Assembly (NCBI GenBank): GCA_036495685.1
Contig: DASXMJ010000009.1
Span: forward strand, 1 to 40,393
DNA from: Candidatus Binataceae bacterium
Lineage (GTDB): Bacteria; Desulfobacterota; Binatia; Binatales; Binataceae
DNA length: 40,393 nucleotides
Direction: 5' to 3'
The notes beneath the pieces are model-generated. The model was not told the origin of the DNA, did not search any database, and saw only the letters and a list, made by a program, of their open reading frames with translations. The translations under genes and the position numbers were made by a program. Shown here in pieces: positions 23,885 through 32,600 of this stretch. Positions within the stretch are counted from its first letter, which is position 1. Each line of letters begins with the position of its first letter.

Positions 23885-24492
23885 GCTTTCGCGCTCGGTC
23901 GTGATGAGACCGCTGCATGCCAGCGTTTCAGATTCGGCAGCTCGGCAGGGAACGGCTGCCCGCCATAACCGCAAAAGAGATCGACCCCGACCAGCGCCGT
24001 GATGTCGGCAATCGTGTAGCGATCCGCGGCGAGGAATTCGCGCTCGGCCAGTTCCGCATCCAGCCGCTTGAGGCGCTGTACGGCATTGGCGCGTTGCACT
24101 TCGCCATACTCGGGCACCTGGGGCAGGCGACCCTTAAAAAAGGCGCCGGTGTTTTGGAAGAAGCGCGCGACCACTGCGAAAAGCTCCAGTTCCATCCTGC
24201 GGTTCCATTGCTCGATAAATGCCTGCTCGCGGGTGTCCCGTCCCATCAGGTTCGGATTGGGATGCAAGCCCTCGAGGTACCGGCAGATCGCGACCGACTC
24301 CGCAAGGCAGCTGCCGTCATCGAGCTCCAGCACCGGTAGTCCACCCGAAGGGTTTTTCTTCAAAAACTCCGGCGTCCGATTCGCACCCGCCAGCGCATCC
24401 ACCTGCTCAATCGGAATCTCTAAAGCCTTCTCCGCAATGAAGATGCGGGCGCGCCGAGGATTAGGAAAGAGCCTGAAATCGTAGAGTTTCAT
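23881..24492 (-). CDS. Glutathione S-transferase, copy B of a tandem pair
   Basis: The 203-residue product begins YDFRLFPNPRRARIFIAEKAL and has the cis-Pro segment GGLPVLELDDGSCLAESVAI. Its helical domain contains RFFQNTGAFFKGRLPQVPEYGEV and DRYTIADITALVGVDL. It parallels copy A block by block. It ends 35 bases before copy A starts and has its own promoter, so the two can be expressed independently. As for other members of this class, it probably conjugates or isomerises electrophilic substrates with glutathione in the cytoplasm. Confidence 0.9.
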   Translation of the reverse strand: MKLYDFRLFPNPRRARIFIAEKALEIPIEQVDALAGANRTPEFLKKNPSGGLPVLELDDGSCLAESVAICRYLEGLHPNPNLMGRDTREQAFIEQWNRRMELELFAVVARFFQNTGAFFKGRLPQVPEYGEVQRANAVQRLKRLDAELAEREFLAADRYTIADITALVGVDLFCGYGGQPFPAELPNLKRWHAAVSSRPSAKA

Positions 24493-24530
24493 CGCAGTTG
24501 CAAATTAAAACTGCGGTCCGCGAAGGTCAA
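24493..24530 (-). promoter_or_regulatory. Promoter and overlapping inverted repeat of glutathione transferase B
   Basis: On the minus strand TTGACC (24530-24525), a 17-base spacer and TAATTT (24507-24502) precede the ATG at 24492. CGCAGTT at 24493-24499 and AACTGCG at 24509-24515 form an inverted repeat around the -10, a possible operator. Confidence 0.6.
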
Positions 24531-24664
24531 GAGGGATTGCGCTTCGCGCAAGGGGCCCCAACCACCGCAGCGACCGGGCAACGCGAAGAATCCGGAAAGA
24601 GGACACTCGGTTGCCCAAAATCAGAGGAACAGCGCCTGCCAAGCGGCGCTTCGCGACCAGAACT

Positions 24665-26131
24665 TCACAACCCGACGCGCCGATCGATTACCCGCCGCGC
24701 CTTGAACTCGGTGCGGGGTAAGGTCCCCGGCGCCTCGATCCGAATCCTGGGCCGCAGCTCGCAGCGTCGAATAACCTCCGCCTCAAGACGCCGCGTTACC
24801 TCGGCCACGGCGTCAATATCCATCGATGTGCGCGCCTCGGTCACGATGGTGAACGCATCCAGCACACCCTCGGTTTCGATCACGATCTGAAACTCGTCAT
24901 CCAGCAAATCAATCCCGCGCACGATCTCCTCGATCGCGCTCGGAAACAGCTTCAATCCTCGGATATTGAGCAGGTCGTCCGCGCGCCCCATGAACCCGCC
25001 CACCGCGCGCGCAAAGGTCCGCCCGCACGCGCAGCGCCGGGTGTTGAAGCTCGTGAAATCACCGACCAAAAACCGCAGCTGCGGGGATCCTTCGGAATTC
25101 AGGTTTGTGACCACCGTGAGGCCGCGCTGCCCCGGCCCGACCGGTTCCAGCGTCTGCGGATCGACCAGCTCCCAGATTTGCAGATCCTCCTGGACGTGGG
25201 TCGAGACCGGAGTCGCCGACAACCCCTGATGACACGTGAATGCCCACCCCGCGGGGACCGCCTCCGTGCATCCATAGACGTCGTGGAGTTCCGCGTCCCA
25301 CGCCTCCTCGATTCGCCGGCGCGTCGCTGGAATCCCCGAGGCGGCCTCGCCGCCGCAAATCACCATCCGGATCGAACTTGCACGCGGGTCGCCGCCTGCC
25401 TTGCGCAACGCGACCGCCAGATGCAACGCGTACGAGGGCGTCGCGACCAAGATGGTGGGGCGATAGAGCTCGATCATCGCCAACCGCCGCTCCGTCGGGA
25501 CCCCTCCAGGTACGATCCCGACTTTCATTAAGTTAAGGGCGTAGTGCAGCGACCAGAAAAAAACGTGCGGATTGTAGTTGGTGCAGGTCAGCGCCGAGTC
25601 ACCCGGCCGCACTCCCATCGCATACAGCGCCCGAGCACTGGTGAGCGCCCACAGCTTGGCATCGAGCTGGGTGTAGCGAAACGAGCGCGGTGTCGTGGTG
25701 GTGCCCGAAGTGGAAAAGACCATCCAGCCACGGGCGTGCCAGGTCTTCTCGTTGACGGTGGTGTAAGTCCCCCACGGAGGATAAGCCGCGACATTGGTTG
25801 CCATCGATTCCTTGGTCACCACCGGAATTTTGGGAAGATCGTCGATCGATCGGATGTCGGAGGGGGTCAACTTCGCGGCCCGAAGACGTGCCCGATAAAA
25901 CGCGCTTTCCTCATACAGAAAGGGCATCAGCGCGCGCAACTTTTCCTCCTGAATCTCCACGATTCGCGCGCGTGACGCGCTCTCCAGAGCAGGCGCCCAA
26001 ATCCGCGCACTCTGCGGCTCATCCAAACCGCGCGAAAAGCGCTCCAGGACCGCAAGCCACCGCCCCCGCGGCGAAAGCCGCTTCACACGCCGAACCGGCG
26101 TAGGCGAGATCTTTTTCCTGGCCCGGACCAT
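24665..26131 (-). CDS. Phenylacetate-CoA ligase (PaaK)-family adenylate-forming enzyme
   Basis: From the ATG at 26131 it has 488 residues; the frame remains open to a TTG at 26188 and the start is unsure. The Ser/Thr/Gly-rich nucleotide loop reads FSTSGTTTTPRSFRYT, a later block reads VYGCTEAV, and the C-terminal domain has GRADDLLNIRGLKLFPSAIEEIV, typical of PaaK. A metal-site-like CACGRTF follows an aspartate-rich LVGDFTSF, also seen in the family. The N-terminus is longer than in PaaK proper (about 430 residues). It probably makes the CoA thioester of an aromatic or other carboxylic acid. Confidence 0.85.
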   Translation of the reverse strand: MVRARKKISPTPVRRVKRLSPRGRWLAVLERFSRGLDEPQSARIWAPALESASRARIVEIQEEKLRALMPFLYEESAFYRARLRAAKLTPSDIRSIDDLPKIPVVTKESMATNVAAYPPWGTYTTVNEKTWHARGWMVFSTSGTTTTPRSFRYTQLDAKLWALTSARALYAMGVRPGDSALTCTNYNPHVFFWSLHYALNLMKVGIVPGGVPTERRLAMIELYRPTILVATPSYALHLAVALRKAGGDPRASSIRMVICGGEAASGIPATRRRIEEAWDAELHDVYGCTEAVPAGWAFTCHQGLSATPVSTHVQEDLQIWELVDPQTLEPVGPGQRGLTVVTNLNSEGSPQLRFLVGDFTSFNTRRCACGRTFARAVGGFMGRADDLLNIRGLKLFPSAIEEIVRGIDLLDDEFQIVIETEGVLDAFTIVTEARTSMDIDAVAEVTRRLEAEVIRRCELRPRIRIEAPGTLPRTEFKARRVIDRRVGL

Positions 26132-26288
26132 CAACCAAGCTGCGCCGCATTCTAAAGGTTTCAACAAAAGTGTCCATTGCAGCCACAAATTGCCTCAACG
26201 CGGCCCAACCGCTAAGTCATAAAAATCCGCTGGCGCGGGCCCACCCCGGCCGCACCGGCCACAACCCGATCAGACGGAGGGTATCGTC

Positions 26289-26648
26289 ATGTTGGATCAC
26301 GTCGGTTTAGCAGTATCCGATTTCGCCAAGAGCAAGAGCTTCTTTGAGCGAGCGCTGGCGCCCCTAGGCTACAAATGCCTGATGGAATTTCCTGGCGCCG
26401 CAGGATTCGGCCGAGAAGGAAAGCCAGATTTCTGGATCAGCCAGGGCAACAAATCCAACCCGACCCACGTCGCGTTCGCAGTCACCGAGCGCTCCGTCGT
26501 CGATTCCTTCCATAAGGCGGCCACCGGCGCAGGTGGCAGAGATAACGGCAAACCGGGACTCCGCAAGGAATATCATCCGACCTACTACGGAGCCTTCGTG
26601 CTTGATCTCGATGGCAACAATATCGAGGCGGTTTGCCACCAGGGATAA
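26289..26648 (+). CDS. VOC family protein (glyoxalase-like, single domain)
   Basis: This 119-residue protein starts after GGAGGG. The likely metal ligands are H4 (LDHVGLAV), H60 (PTHVAFAV) and E113 (GNNIEAV), in the spacing of the small VOC enzymes. YYGAFVLDLDGNNIEAVCH is the family's common ending. It stands divergent from the PaaK-like gene and nine bases before a small alpha/beta-barrel gene. The substrate is not known. Homologues occur widely as lactoylglutathione lyase-like proteins. Confidence 0.88.
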   Translation: MLDHVGLAVSDFAKSKSFFERALAPLGYKCLMEFPGAAGFGREGKPDFWISQGNKSNPTHVAFAVTERSVVDSFHKAATGAGGRDNGKPGLRKEYHPTYYGAFVLDLDGNNIEAVCHQG

Positions 26649-26657
26649 GCCTGCAGG

Positions 26658-26972
26658 ATGACGAAAAGGCTCACACTCATAGCGGCCCTATATCTTCATC
26701 CGGGGCGCGAGGCGGAGTTCGGGCAATTCGAAGCGGCAGCCGCCGAGATTATGCAGCGCTACGGTGGCACCTTCGAGCGCCGCATCGGAATAGCACCGAG
26801 CAGCGGCGAGAATCTGCCCTACGAAGTACACGTCCTGAGTTTTCCCGACGAGCGGTCGTTGCAGGGATACCGAACCGATCCCGACCTTGAGGCGCTCCGG
26901 GACCTGCGCGCGCTAGCCATCCGGGAGACTGTCCTATGGTTCGGCACCGAGCTACCGGCGTACGGCAATTGA
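26658..26972 (+). CDS. Small dimeric alpha/beta-barrel protein (DUF1330-like)
   Basis: The 104-residue frame begins with a beta strand (LTLIAALYLHPGREAEFGQFE) and an amphipathic helix. The second half is beta-helix with YEVHVLSFPDERSLQGYRTDPDLEALRDLR, a segment characteristic of DUF1330-like and monooxygenase-type ferredoxin folds. No cofactor motif is seen. It follows the VOC gene by nine bases, so the two are co-transcribed and probably share a pathway. Family assignment is from pattern only. Confidence 0.65.
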   Translation: MTKRLTLIAALYLHPGREAEFGQFEAAAAEIMQRYGGTFERRIGIAPSSGENLPYEVHVLSFPDERSLQGYRTDPDLEALRDLRALAIRETVLWFGTELPAYGN

Positions 26973-27153
26973 CTCGGCACGGCGTTCCCGCCAACCCCGC
27001 GCCGCGTCATCGCGAAGGTCGTGGCAATGCAGGAACAGGCGGCCCGCACTTTACGATACGCGCACCGCTTCCGGCTTTGTCTACTTGAAGCCGTCCGAGG
27101 TTCTGCGAGTGGTTCGCGGTGCTCACTTCACTCGCGACCACCAGGAGCAAGGC

Positions 27154-27187
27154 AAAAAAACGGGCCGGGGTCGACGACCCCGGCCCG
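27154..27187 (-). terminator. Strong intrinsic terminator of the TetR / monooxygenase / hydrolase operon
   Basis: CGGGCCGGGG at 27161-27170 and CCCCGGCCCG at 27178-27187 form a perfect 10-bp GC stem, extendable to 13. On the minus strand it is followed by seven T (27160-27154). It lies 39 bases after the hydrolase stop. Confidence 0.9.
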
Positions 27188-27226
27188 ACACCTTGCTCCA
27201 AGTTGCTGCGGCGTATCGACGGGAAT

Positions 27227-28012
27227 TTAGCCCTTCAAGAAGTCGCGCACCGCACTTACGAACGCGGCCTGCTGCTCATACATCACCATGTGTCCGGCCT
27301 GCCTGATCGTGACCGACTTGGCGCCTTTGATTCGGCTGGTGAACTCATTGGCATAGACGGGCGGGATCAGCCGGTCCGACTCGCCCCATACCACCAGCGT
27401 GGGAGACGAAATCCGATGCGCCCGTTTCTTCAGTCCACGGTCGGGCAGCGGCCACAGGAACTTGCCCGCCGTCGCCAACCGCTTCACCCGCTCGACGTAC
27501 ATCGCCTCCAGCGCCTTGAAGTCCTCCGGAATCGCGGTGAACATCTTGGCCACCGGCGAGTTCGCATCGTGAAAGAGCAGGGCACCGATCTCCGTCAGGT
27601 CGGCGGCAAAGAAATCCGGAATCGGATTCGATTCAAGCCAGAACCCCGCCGGCGCTACCAGCACCAGCTTGCGCGCGCGATGGTTACACAGTGCCGCAGT
27701 TTCGGCCGCGAGCATTCCGCCCATCGAGTGTCCGACGATATTCGCCGAGGCGATGCCGAGCTCGTCCATCAGCTGATGGTAAAACAGGGCCGCGTCGATC
27801 ACGTCATCGATATGCTCGTTGCCGGTTGACTCGCCGTAGCCCGGGAAATGTGGCGCGTAGACCTTGAAGTCCTTGCTCAGGTCTTCCAGGAACGGATCGA
27901 CTCCGGTCAATCCGCCTGCGCCGTGCAGGAACAGCAGCGGCTCGCCGCTGGAGCCGAACTGATGCAGCTCGACCGAGAATTTTCCATTGAGCAGTTTCTG
28001 CGTGGTAATCAT
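27227..28012 (-). CDS. Alpha/beta hydrolase
   Basis: This 261-residue protein has the oxyanion-hole HG (LFLHGAGG, about 30), the nucleophile elbow GHSMGG (S96), the acid region WGESDRLIPP and the catalytic His in QAGHMVMYEQ. There is no signal peptide. The fold and size match MhpC/BphD-type C-C hydrolases, esterases and epoxide hydrolases. Its ATG overlaps the stop of the monooxygenase gene by four bases, so it acts on a product of that pathway, perhaps an ester or lactone made by flavin-dependent oxidation. The exact reaction is not deducible. Confidence 0.88.
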   Translation of the reverse strand: MITTQKLLNGKFSVELHQFGSSGEPLLFLHGAGGLTGVDPFLEDLSKDFKVYAPHFPGYGESTGNEHIDDVIDAALFYHQLMDELGIASANIVGHSMGGMLAAETAALCNHRARKLVLVAPAGFWLESNPIPDFFAADLTEIGALLFHDANSPVAKMFTAIPEDFKALEAMYVERVKRLATAGKFLWPLPDRGLKKRAHRISSPTLVVWGESDRLIPPVYANEFTSRIKGAKSVTIRQAGHMVMYEQQAAFVSAVRDFLKG

Positions 28013-29310
28013 TTTGCGCTCCGAGCCTCCGCTTGAACTCCCACGCCCGTGCGCGTCTGGCCGTTGGCGCCGCGCTTCTCAAAATCCACCGGCGCCGGCG
28101 TTTGGATTTCGTTCTGCGGCAGCCGCTGGGGCGACCAGCGATCTTCCCAATCGCTCCACAGGTCGCGCATGTATGGCATCACTTCCTTGGCGAACAGCTC
28201 AGTGCTCGCCTTGACCAAATCCGGCGGCATCGAGCCGATCTGCATCAGCATCATTAGGTGCCCGCAGTTCAACGATTTCATCGCCTCGCGTAGCCGCTCG
28301 CGCACCGTCTTGGGCGACCCGGCGATTATAAAGCCCTGGTCGAGGAAATCCTTCCAGGTCAGTCCCTCGCGCCGCAGGTCCGCCTGCTTGCCGACCTGAC
28401 CAAGTATCCCGGCCTTGATCGTCTTGACCGTCCGATAACCCGGCGCATCGGCGAAGCCGTTGTACACGTGTAGGCAGCGATTGAAGAAATAGTCGACGTG
28501 CGGGGCGTAGAGGCGCTCGGCCTCTTCGTCGCTGTTTGCCACAATCACGACCTGTGCAAAGCCCATCGAATACGGATTTAGCTCCTTGCCCCGCTTGGCC
28601 ATCACTTCCCAGTAGCCGTCGGCGACTTTCTTGCCGGCGATGTATCCGAAGTAGCTTAAGAAGCTGTACTGGTAGTCGTGATTCGCGCAGAAGTCATAGG
28701 TCTCGACCGAGCCACCGCCCGGAATCCAGATAGGCGGATGCGGTTGCTGAATCGGGCGTGGCCACAGGTTGACGTAGCGCAGCTGCGTGTACTTGCCGTT
28801 GAAGGAGAAGATATCCATCTCCTTCCAGGCCTTAACGATCAGGTCGTGCGCCTCGTAGTATTTCTCGCGCAGCGTCGCCGGAACGGCGCCGTAGCAGAAG
28901 TTGTCGTCCATCGAGGTGCCGACCGGAAAGCCGGCAATCAGACGGCCGCCCGAGATCACGTCGAGCATCGCGAATTCCTCCGCGACGCGGACGGGAGGAT
29001 TGTACAAGGCGATCGAATTGCCCAGTACCACCAGGTTAGCGTTGCGGGTGCGCCGCGCCAGCGAGGCCGCCATCAGGTTGGGCGAGGGCATCATCCCGTA
29101 GCCGTTCTGGTGATGCTCATTCACCCCCAGACCGTCGAAGCCCATCGAATCGGCAAATTCGAGCTGGTCGAGATAGTCGTTGTACAGCTTGTGTCCGACC
29201 TTGGGGTCATACAGGCGGCGCGGGATATCGACCCACACGCTGCGATACTTTTCCTTGAAGTCGTCCGGCAGGAACCGGTACGGCATCAAATGGAACCAGG
29301 TAAATTTCAT
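28009..29310 (-). CDS. Luciferase-like (LLM) flavin-dependent monooxygenase, first copy
   Basis: This 433-residue protein has an AGGAGAT before the start. The bacterial-luciferase TIM-barrel is seen in MGFDGLGVNEHHQNGYGMMPSPNL, then LGNSIALYNPPVRVAEEFAMLDVISGGRLIAGFPVG, then PHPPIWIPGGG. The C-terminal GSPKTVRERLREAM is the usual closing block. Such enzymes use reduced FMN or F420 to oxidise aldehydes, alkanes, sulfonates and other compounds. No flavin reductase gene is adjacent. It lies between the TetR gene and a coupled hydrolase, so it is the central enzyme of a small regulated catabolic operon. Confidence 0.92.
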   Translation of the reverse strand: MKFTWFHLMPYRFLPDDFKEKYRSVWVDIPRRLYDPKVGHKLYNDYLDQLEFADSMGFDGLGVNEHHQNGYGMMPSPNLMAASLARRTRNANLVVLGNSIALYNPPVRVAEEFAMLDVISGGRLIAGFPVGTSMDDNFCYGAVPATLREKYYEAHDLIVKAWKEMDIFSFNGKYTQLRYVNLWPRPIQQPHPPIWIPGGGSVETYDFCANHDYQYSFLSYFGYIAGKKVADGYWEVMAKRGKELNPYSMGFAQVVIVANSDEEAERLYAPHVDYFFNRCLHVYNGFADAPGYRTVKTIKAGILGQVGKQADLRREGLTWKDFLDQGFIIAGSPKTVRERLREAMKSLNCGHLMMLMQIGSMPPDLVKASTELFAKEVMPYMRDLWSDWEDRWSPQRLPQNEIQTPAPVDFEKRGANGQTRTGVGVQAEARSAK

Positions 29311-29341
29311 ACGTTCATCTCCTTATGCGTGTGCCACCCGG

Positions 29342-30064
29342 TCAGCCGGAAGATCGGGCAGCGACCGCTTTCGATTCTTCTCCATTTTCAATTGCAGTGT
29401 TCTCGAGTAAGGCCGTACTGCGGGCGGCAACCTTCACCAAGTGCGATTCCAGCGCCTCGTGGATGAAATGTTCCGGGTCGAGGCCGGTGATGTCGCCGAA
29501 GAAGTTGTCATCGCCCAGCAGCATGAACGCACCGTTGATACTCGCCCACATGACCGCGGCGGTCTTGGTCGACCCCATCGCATTCGCGATCAGTCCAGCA
29601 TTGATCACACGTGCAACCGTGCGTTCCCATAAGCCGAATACTTCTTGGCTGAGCGCGAGCACGCGTTTATGGTTGCGAATTTCAGACGCACGCCTGATGC
29701 GCTCGGTAAGTTTGGTCCATCCAGCGGATTGCTGGGAGAGAAACATCTCGCGCGACTCACGGATGTGATCGAGATAGGCGGCAGCCACCTCGCGCAATTC
29801 CTCAAGAGGGGCAAGTTTACTCGCCTGGATTTCCACATAGCGCTCGCGCAGTTGCTCGACCCTCTCCACCAGCAGGTTGAGGAACAGATCGTCGCGCGAA
29901 CAAAAGTAGAGGTAGATAGTCCCGACCGCGACTTCAGCCTCGCGCGCGATCATCTCAATGGTCGAGTGCTCGAGCCCGTGCTCGCCAAACACGCGCAACG
30001 CCGCGGCGAGAATCGCCTCGCTACGAGCCTGTCGCTCACGCTTATGTCGCTCTCGAACGCTCAT
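29342..30064 (-). CDS. TetR family transcriptional regulator
   Basis: This 240-residue protein has the N-terminal helix-turn-helix with ILAAALRVFGEHGLEHSTIEMIAREAEVAVGTIYLYF and the RDDLF ending of the domain (about residues 14-60). The helical C-terminal ligand-binding domain follows. It is the first gene of the minus-strand operon and ends 31 bases before the monooxygenase gene. Family knowledge predicts an autorepressor that releases DNA on binding a pathway compound. A palindrome with repeated CTGAAT half-sites lies just upstream. Confidence 0.92.
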   Translation of the reverse strand: MSVRERHKRERQARSEAILAAALRVFGEHGLEHSTIEMIAREAEVAVGTIYLYFCSRDDLFLNLLVERVEQLRERYVEIQASKLAPLEELREVAAAYLDHIRESREMFLSQQSAGWTKLTERIRRASEIRNHKRVLALSQEVFGLWERTVARVINAGLIANAMGSTKTAAVMWASINGAFMLLGDDNFFGDITGLDPEHFIHEALESHLVKVAARSTALLENTAIENGEESKAVAARSSG

Positions 30065-30076
30065 TAACCTCTAACG

Positions 30077-30102
30077 CTGAATCAGCATTCAGTTTCTGAA
30101 TG
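30077..30102. promoter_or_regulatory. Candidate TetR operator with three CTGAAT half-sites
   Basis: CATTCAG-TTT-CTGAATG at 30086-30102 is a perfect inverted repeat. A further CTGAAT at 30077-30082 forms a second, overlapping palindrome with the same central half-site. It starts 13 bases upstream of the TetR start codon, the usual place for an autoregulatory operator. Confidence 0.6.
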
Positions 30103-30260
30103 TAGACTCATAGCTTCGAACACGGTGAATGTCAAACCGATGGAGGGTTTGGTGACGTAGTCTATTTTAGGTCCCCCTTGAGCTAACCAAGTCGTTGCTG
30201 GTTGCTGCCGGGAGGCCTAACCGCAAGGTTCACTGGAAAGTTGTTTGTTCGACTTCAAAA

Positions 30261-30300
30261 AAAACCGCTTGTTTCTACGAAAAACCACTTGTTTCCATTT
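30261..30300. repeat. Tandem 20-base direct repeat upstream of the ABC exporter
   Basis: The units share AAAACC-x-CTTGTTTC with about 15 of 20 bases identical, back to back. Two GTTAACGA copies lie 100 bases further downstream. Together they look like binding sites for a regulator of the exporter gene, but no regulator can be named. Confidence 0.45.
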
Positions 30301-30544
30301 CTGTTTTTCTCGTCAGCGGTCTGACCCGCTTACTACCCGACTCGTGTCGAAGAGGAAACGCCCTCGAGGAGTTAATTTCGCTTTACACCGTTTCCCGAGG
30401 TTAACGATGACAGTTAACGAAGGCGGAATTTTATAGCTCCGCTCGGTCGTTCTTCCCCGGCACCATGATTGCTCGTTCCGTTTCGTGAGCGGAACGCCAC
30501 GAAAGGGGATCCAGAGGTCAGTCAGTATCGCGAAGAGAAGGGAG

Positions 30545-32539
30545 ATGAGGTTTCCACGTTGCATAGGCCTGTTGGCACCGGTTGTGCCGCAGGGCCTCGA
30601 CCCTCCTGGTGCTGTCGGTGCCCAGCTCGTCGCTAAAGCCGGTAGCGAGTCCTCGGGTTCACAGACGGCGACGCAGCTCCGACCTGCACGTGGACCGACC
30701 GGTCTGGTCGTGGAGCTCCTGAAGCCATATTGGAAACGGCTTGTGATCGTCTTTGCGGCCATGTTGGTTGAGGCCTCGATGAGCCTCGCGGCACCATGGC
30801 CACTGAAGATCATCATTGATGATGTTGTCGGCGTTCATCATTCGCGTAGCCGGATCTCGTGGATGGCGTCCTTTGCTCACCATCATGACAAGATGCATCT
30901 AGCCGCGTTGGCAGCGCTAAGCACGGTGGCAATATCAGCGTTAGCGGCGTTGGCGAGCTACATTAACAACTACTACACGGAAAGCATCGGTCAGCAGGTC
31001 GCAAACGATCTGCGCATGAAGCTCTATTCGCATCTCCATCGACTCTCGCTTACCTACTACGATCGCAATCAAACCTCGACGATCCTGAGCACTATCACGG
31101 ACGACGTGAGTACGGTTCAGGACTTTGCCTCTTCGGCGACCTTGTCAATGTTCGTCGATCTCCTGACCATCATTGGGATTCTTGCAATGATGTTCTGGTT
31201 CAAGTGGGATTTTGCGATTATGGCGGCCGCGGTGACGCCGTTGCTGTTGTGGTTCATCGCTCGCTTTCGGCGCGCAGCGAAGAAGGCGGCTCGCGAAGTC
31301 CGACTCCGCCAGAGCGAGCTAATGGGTGTGATACAGCAAGGGCTCGAATCGATCCGAGCGGTTCAGGCCTTCGGTCGCGAGGCGGCCGAGGAGAGCCGTC
31401 TGAGCGAAGTGAGCCGCGCGACCGTCAATGCCGCGCTGAAAGCACGGCGAGTCAAGTCGCTCATCTCACCCATGGTGGGAATCACGGCTTCCTTGTGGAC
31501 GGCCTTCCTGATGTGGCGCGGGACATCACTCATCCTCGCTCGTACGATGACCCTGGGCACATTGACGGTGTTTCTGGCTTACTTGAATAAGTTCTTCAAG
31601 CCCCTCCAGGATCTAGCGAAGATGGCAAATACGGTTGCGCAAGCCGGAGTGGGCCTAGAGCGGATAGCAACTATCCTCGAGGCAGACAGTATTATCCCCG
31701 AACGTCCGAATGCGCTTGAGCCGGCCAGTCTTCGCGGTGAAGTCGTCTTCGATCATGTGACTTTCGCATATGATGCGAACTCTCCCATACTCCGCGAGGT
31801 CAACCTTCATGTTCAACCCGGGCAACATGTAGCTATCACAGGCCCGACCGGGGGAGGCAAGACGACCTTGGTGAGCCTGATCCCGCGTTTCTATGATCCG
31901 ACCACCGGCCAGGTGCAAATCGATGGGGTGGACGTGCGCGATTTCACACTTCAGGCTCTCCGCCAGCAGATCGGCTTCGTTCTGCAGGACACGGTTTTGT
32001 TCCGTGGCACGATTCGCGACAACATCGCCTATGGCCGCGCCGGCGCCACCCGAAATCAGATCATCGACGCCGCCAAGCTGGCTAACGCGGACGAGTTTAT
32101 CGAGCGGATGCCTCACGGCTATGAGACGATGGTGGGTGAGCGAGGGTGTACGCTCTCTGGAGGGCAGAGGCAGCGGATAGGTATTGCCCGCGCGGTCGTC
32201 AGAAATTCGCGTATTCTTATTCTCGACGAGCCAACCGCGGCGCTCGACGCCGATTCAGAAGCACTCGTGATGGAGGCTCTGGAACGACTTACGAAGGGGC
32301 GCACCGTCATCACTATTACTCACCGGCTTAACACGATTCGCCTGGTGGACAAAATTATTGTGCTCAGCGCTGGTGTTGTGGCAGAGGAAGGCACTCACCA
32401 TGAATTGCTAAACCGTGGTGAGATCTACGCCCAGCTTTGCCGCGTCCAGTCAGCACCAGGGTTTGTGCCCGAACAGGTATCCCGATGGGGTGGCCATTGC
32501 CACCTGCCGATCGGCAGGGTAGCCGACGGCGGTTTTTGA
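30545..32539 (+). CDS. ABC-type exporter, fused membrane and ATPase domains (half transporter)
   Basis: I start at the ATG at 30545, although an in-frame GTG lies at 30485 and the first ~40 residues look poorly coding. The product is about 664 residues with six membrane helices and then a nucleotide-binding domain. Walker A is GPTGGGKTT (from 433), the signature is LSGGQ (537), Walker B is ILILDEPTAALD (about 558-569) and the H-loop is THRL. The membrane part starts LKPYWKRLVIVFAAMLVEASMSLAAP. It is a homodimer-type lipid, drug or peptide exporter. The C-terminus has an unusual Gly/His extension. Confidence 0.92.
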   Translation: MRFPRCIGLLAPVVPQGLDPPGAVGAQLVAKAGSESSGSQTATQLRPARGPTGLVVELLKPYWKRLVIVFAAMLVEASMSLAAPWPLKIIIDDVVGVHHSRSRISWMASFAHHHDKMHLAALAALSTVAISALAALASYINNYYTESIGQQVANDLRMKLYSHLHRLSLTYYDRNQTSTILSTITDDVSTVQDFASSATLSMFVDLLTIIGILAMMFWFKWDFAIMAAAVTPLLLWFIARFRRAAKKAAREVRLRQSELMGVIQQGLESIRAVQAFGREAAEESRLSEVSRATVNAALKARRVKSLISPMVGITASLWTAFLMWRGTSLILARTMTLGTLTVFLAYLNKFFKPLQDLAKMANTVAQAGVGLERIATILEADSIIPERPNALEPASLRGEVVFDHVTFAYDANSPILREVNLHVQPGQHVAITGPTGGGKTTLVSLIPRFYDPTTGQVQIDGVDVRDFTLQALRQQIGFVLQDTVLFRGTIRDNIAYGRAGATRNQIIDAAKLANADEFIERMPHGYETMVGERGCTLSGGQRQRIGIARAVVRNSRILILDEPTAALDADSEALVMEALERLTKGRTVITITHRLNTIRLVDKIIVLSAGVVAEEGTHHELLNRGEIYAQLCRVQSAPGFVPEQVSRWGGHCHLPIGRVADGGF

Positions 32540-32541
32540 GA

Positions 32542-32590
32542 AGGGACTAGCAGGATTTTTTGGGAGGGAAGTAGCAGGTTTTAAAGGAGG
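32542..32590 (+). repeat. Imperfect 23-base tandem repeat before the phospholipase D-like gene
   Basis: AGGGACTAGCAGGATTTT (32542-32559) and AGGGAAGTAGCAGGTTTT (32565-32582) are offset by 23 bases, and a weaker third copy with AGGAGGGAATAGGA overlaps the ribosome binding site. It probably reflects local duplication. Confidence 0.5.
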
Positions 32591-32600
32591 GAATAGGACT

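Larger units (their letters stand above)
30065..30544. other. 480-base divergent control region between TetR operon and ABC exporter
   Basis: Besides the TetR operator it holds two near-identical 20-base units (30261-30280 and 30281-30300) and two direct copies of GTTAACGA (30400-30407 and 30413-30420). The composition is more AT-rich than the flanks. Short frames inside it do not look coding. Confidence 0.5.
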
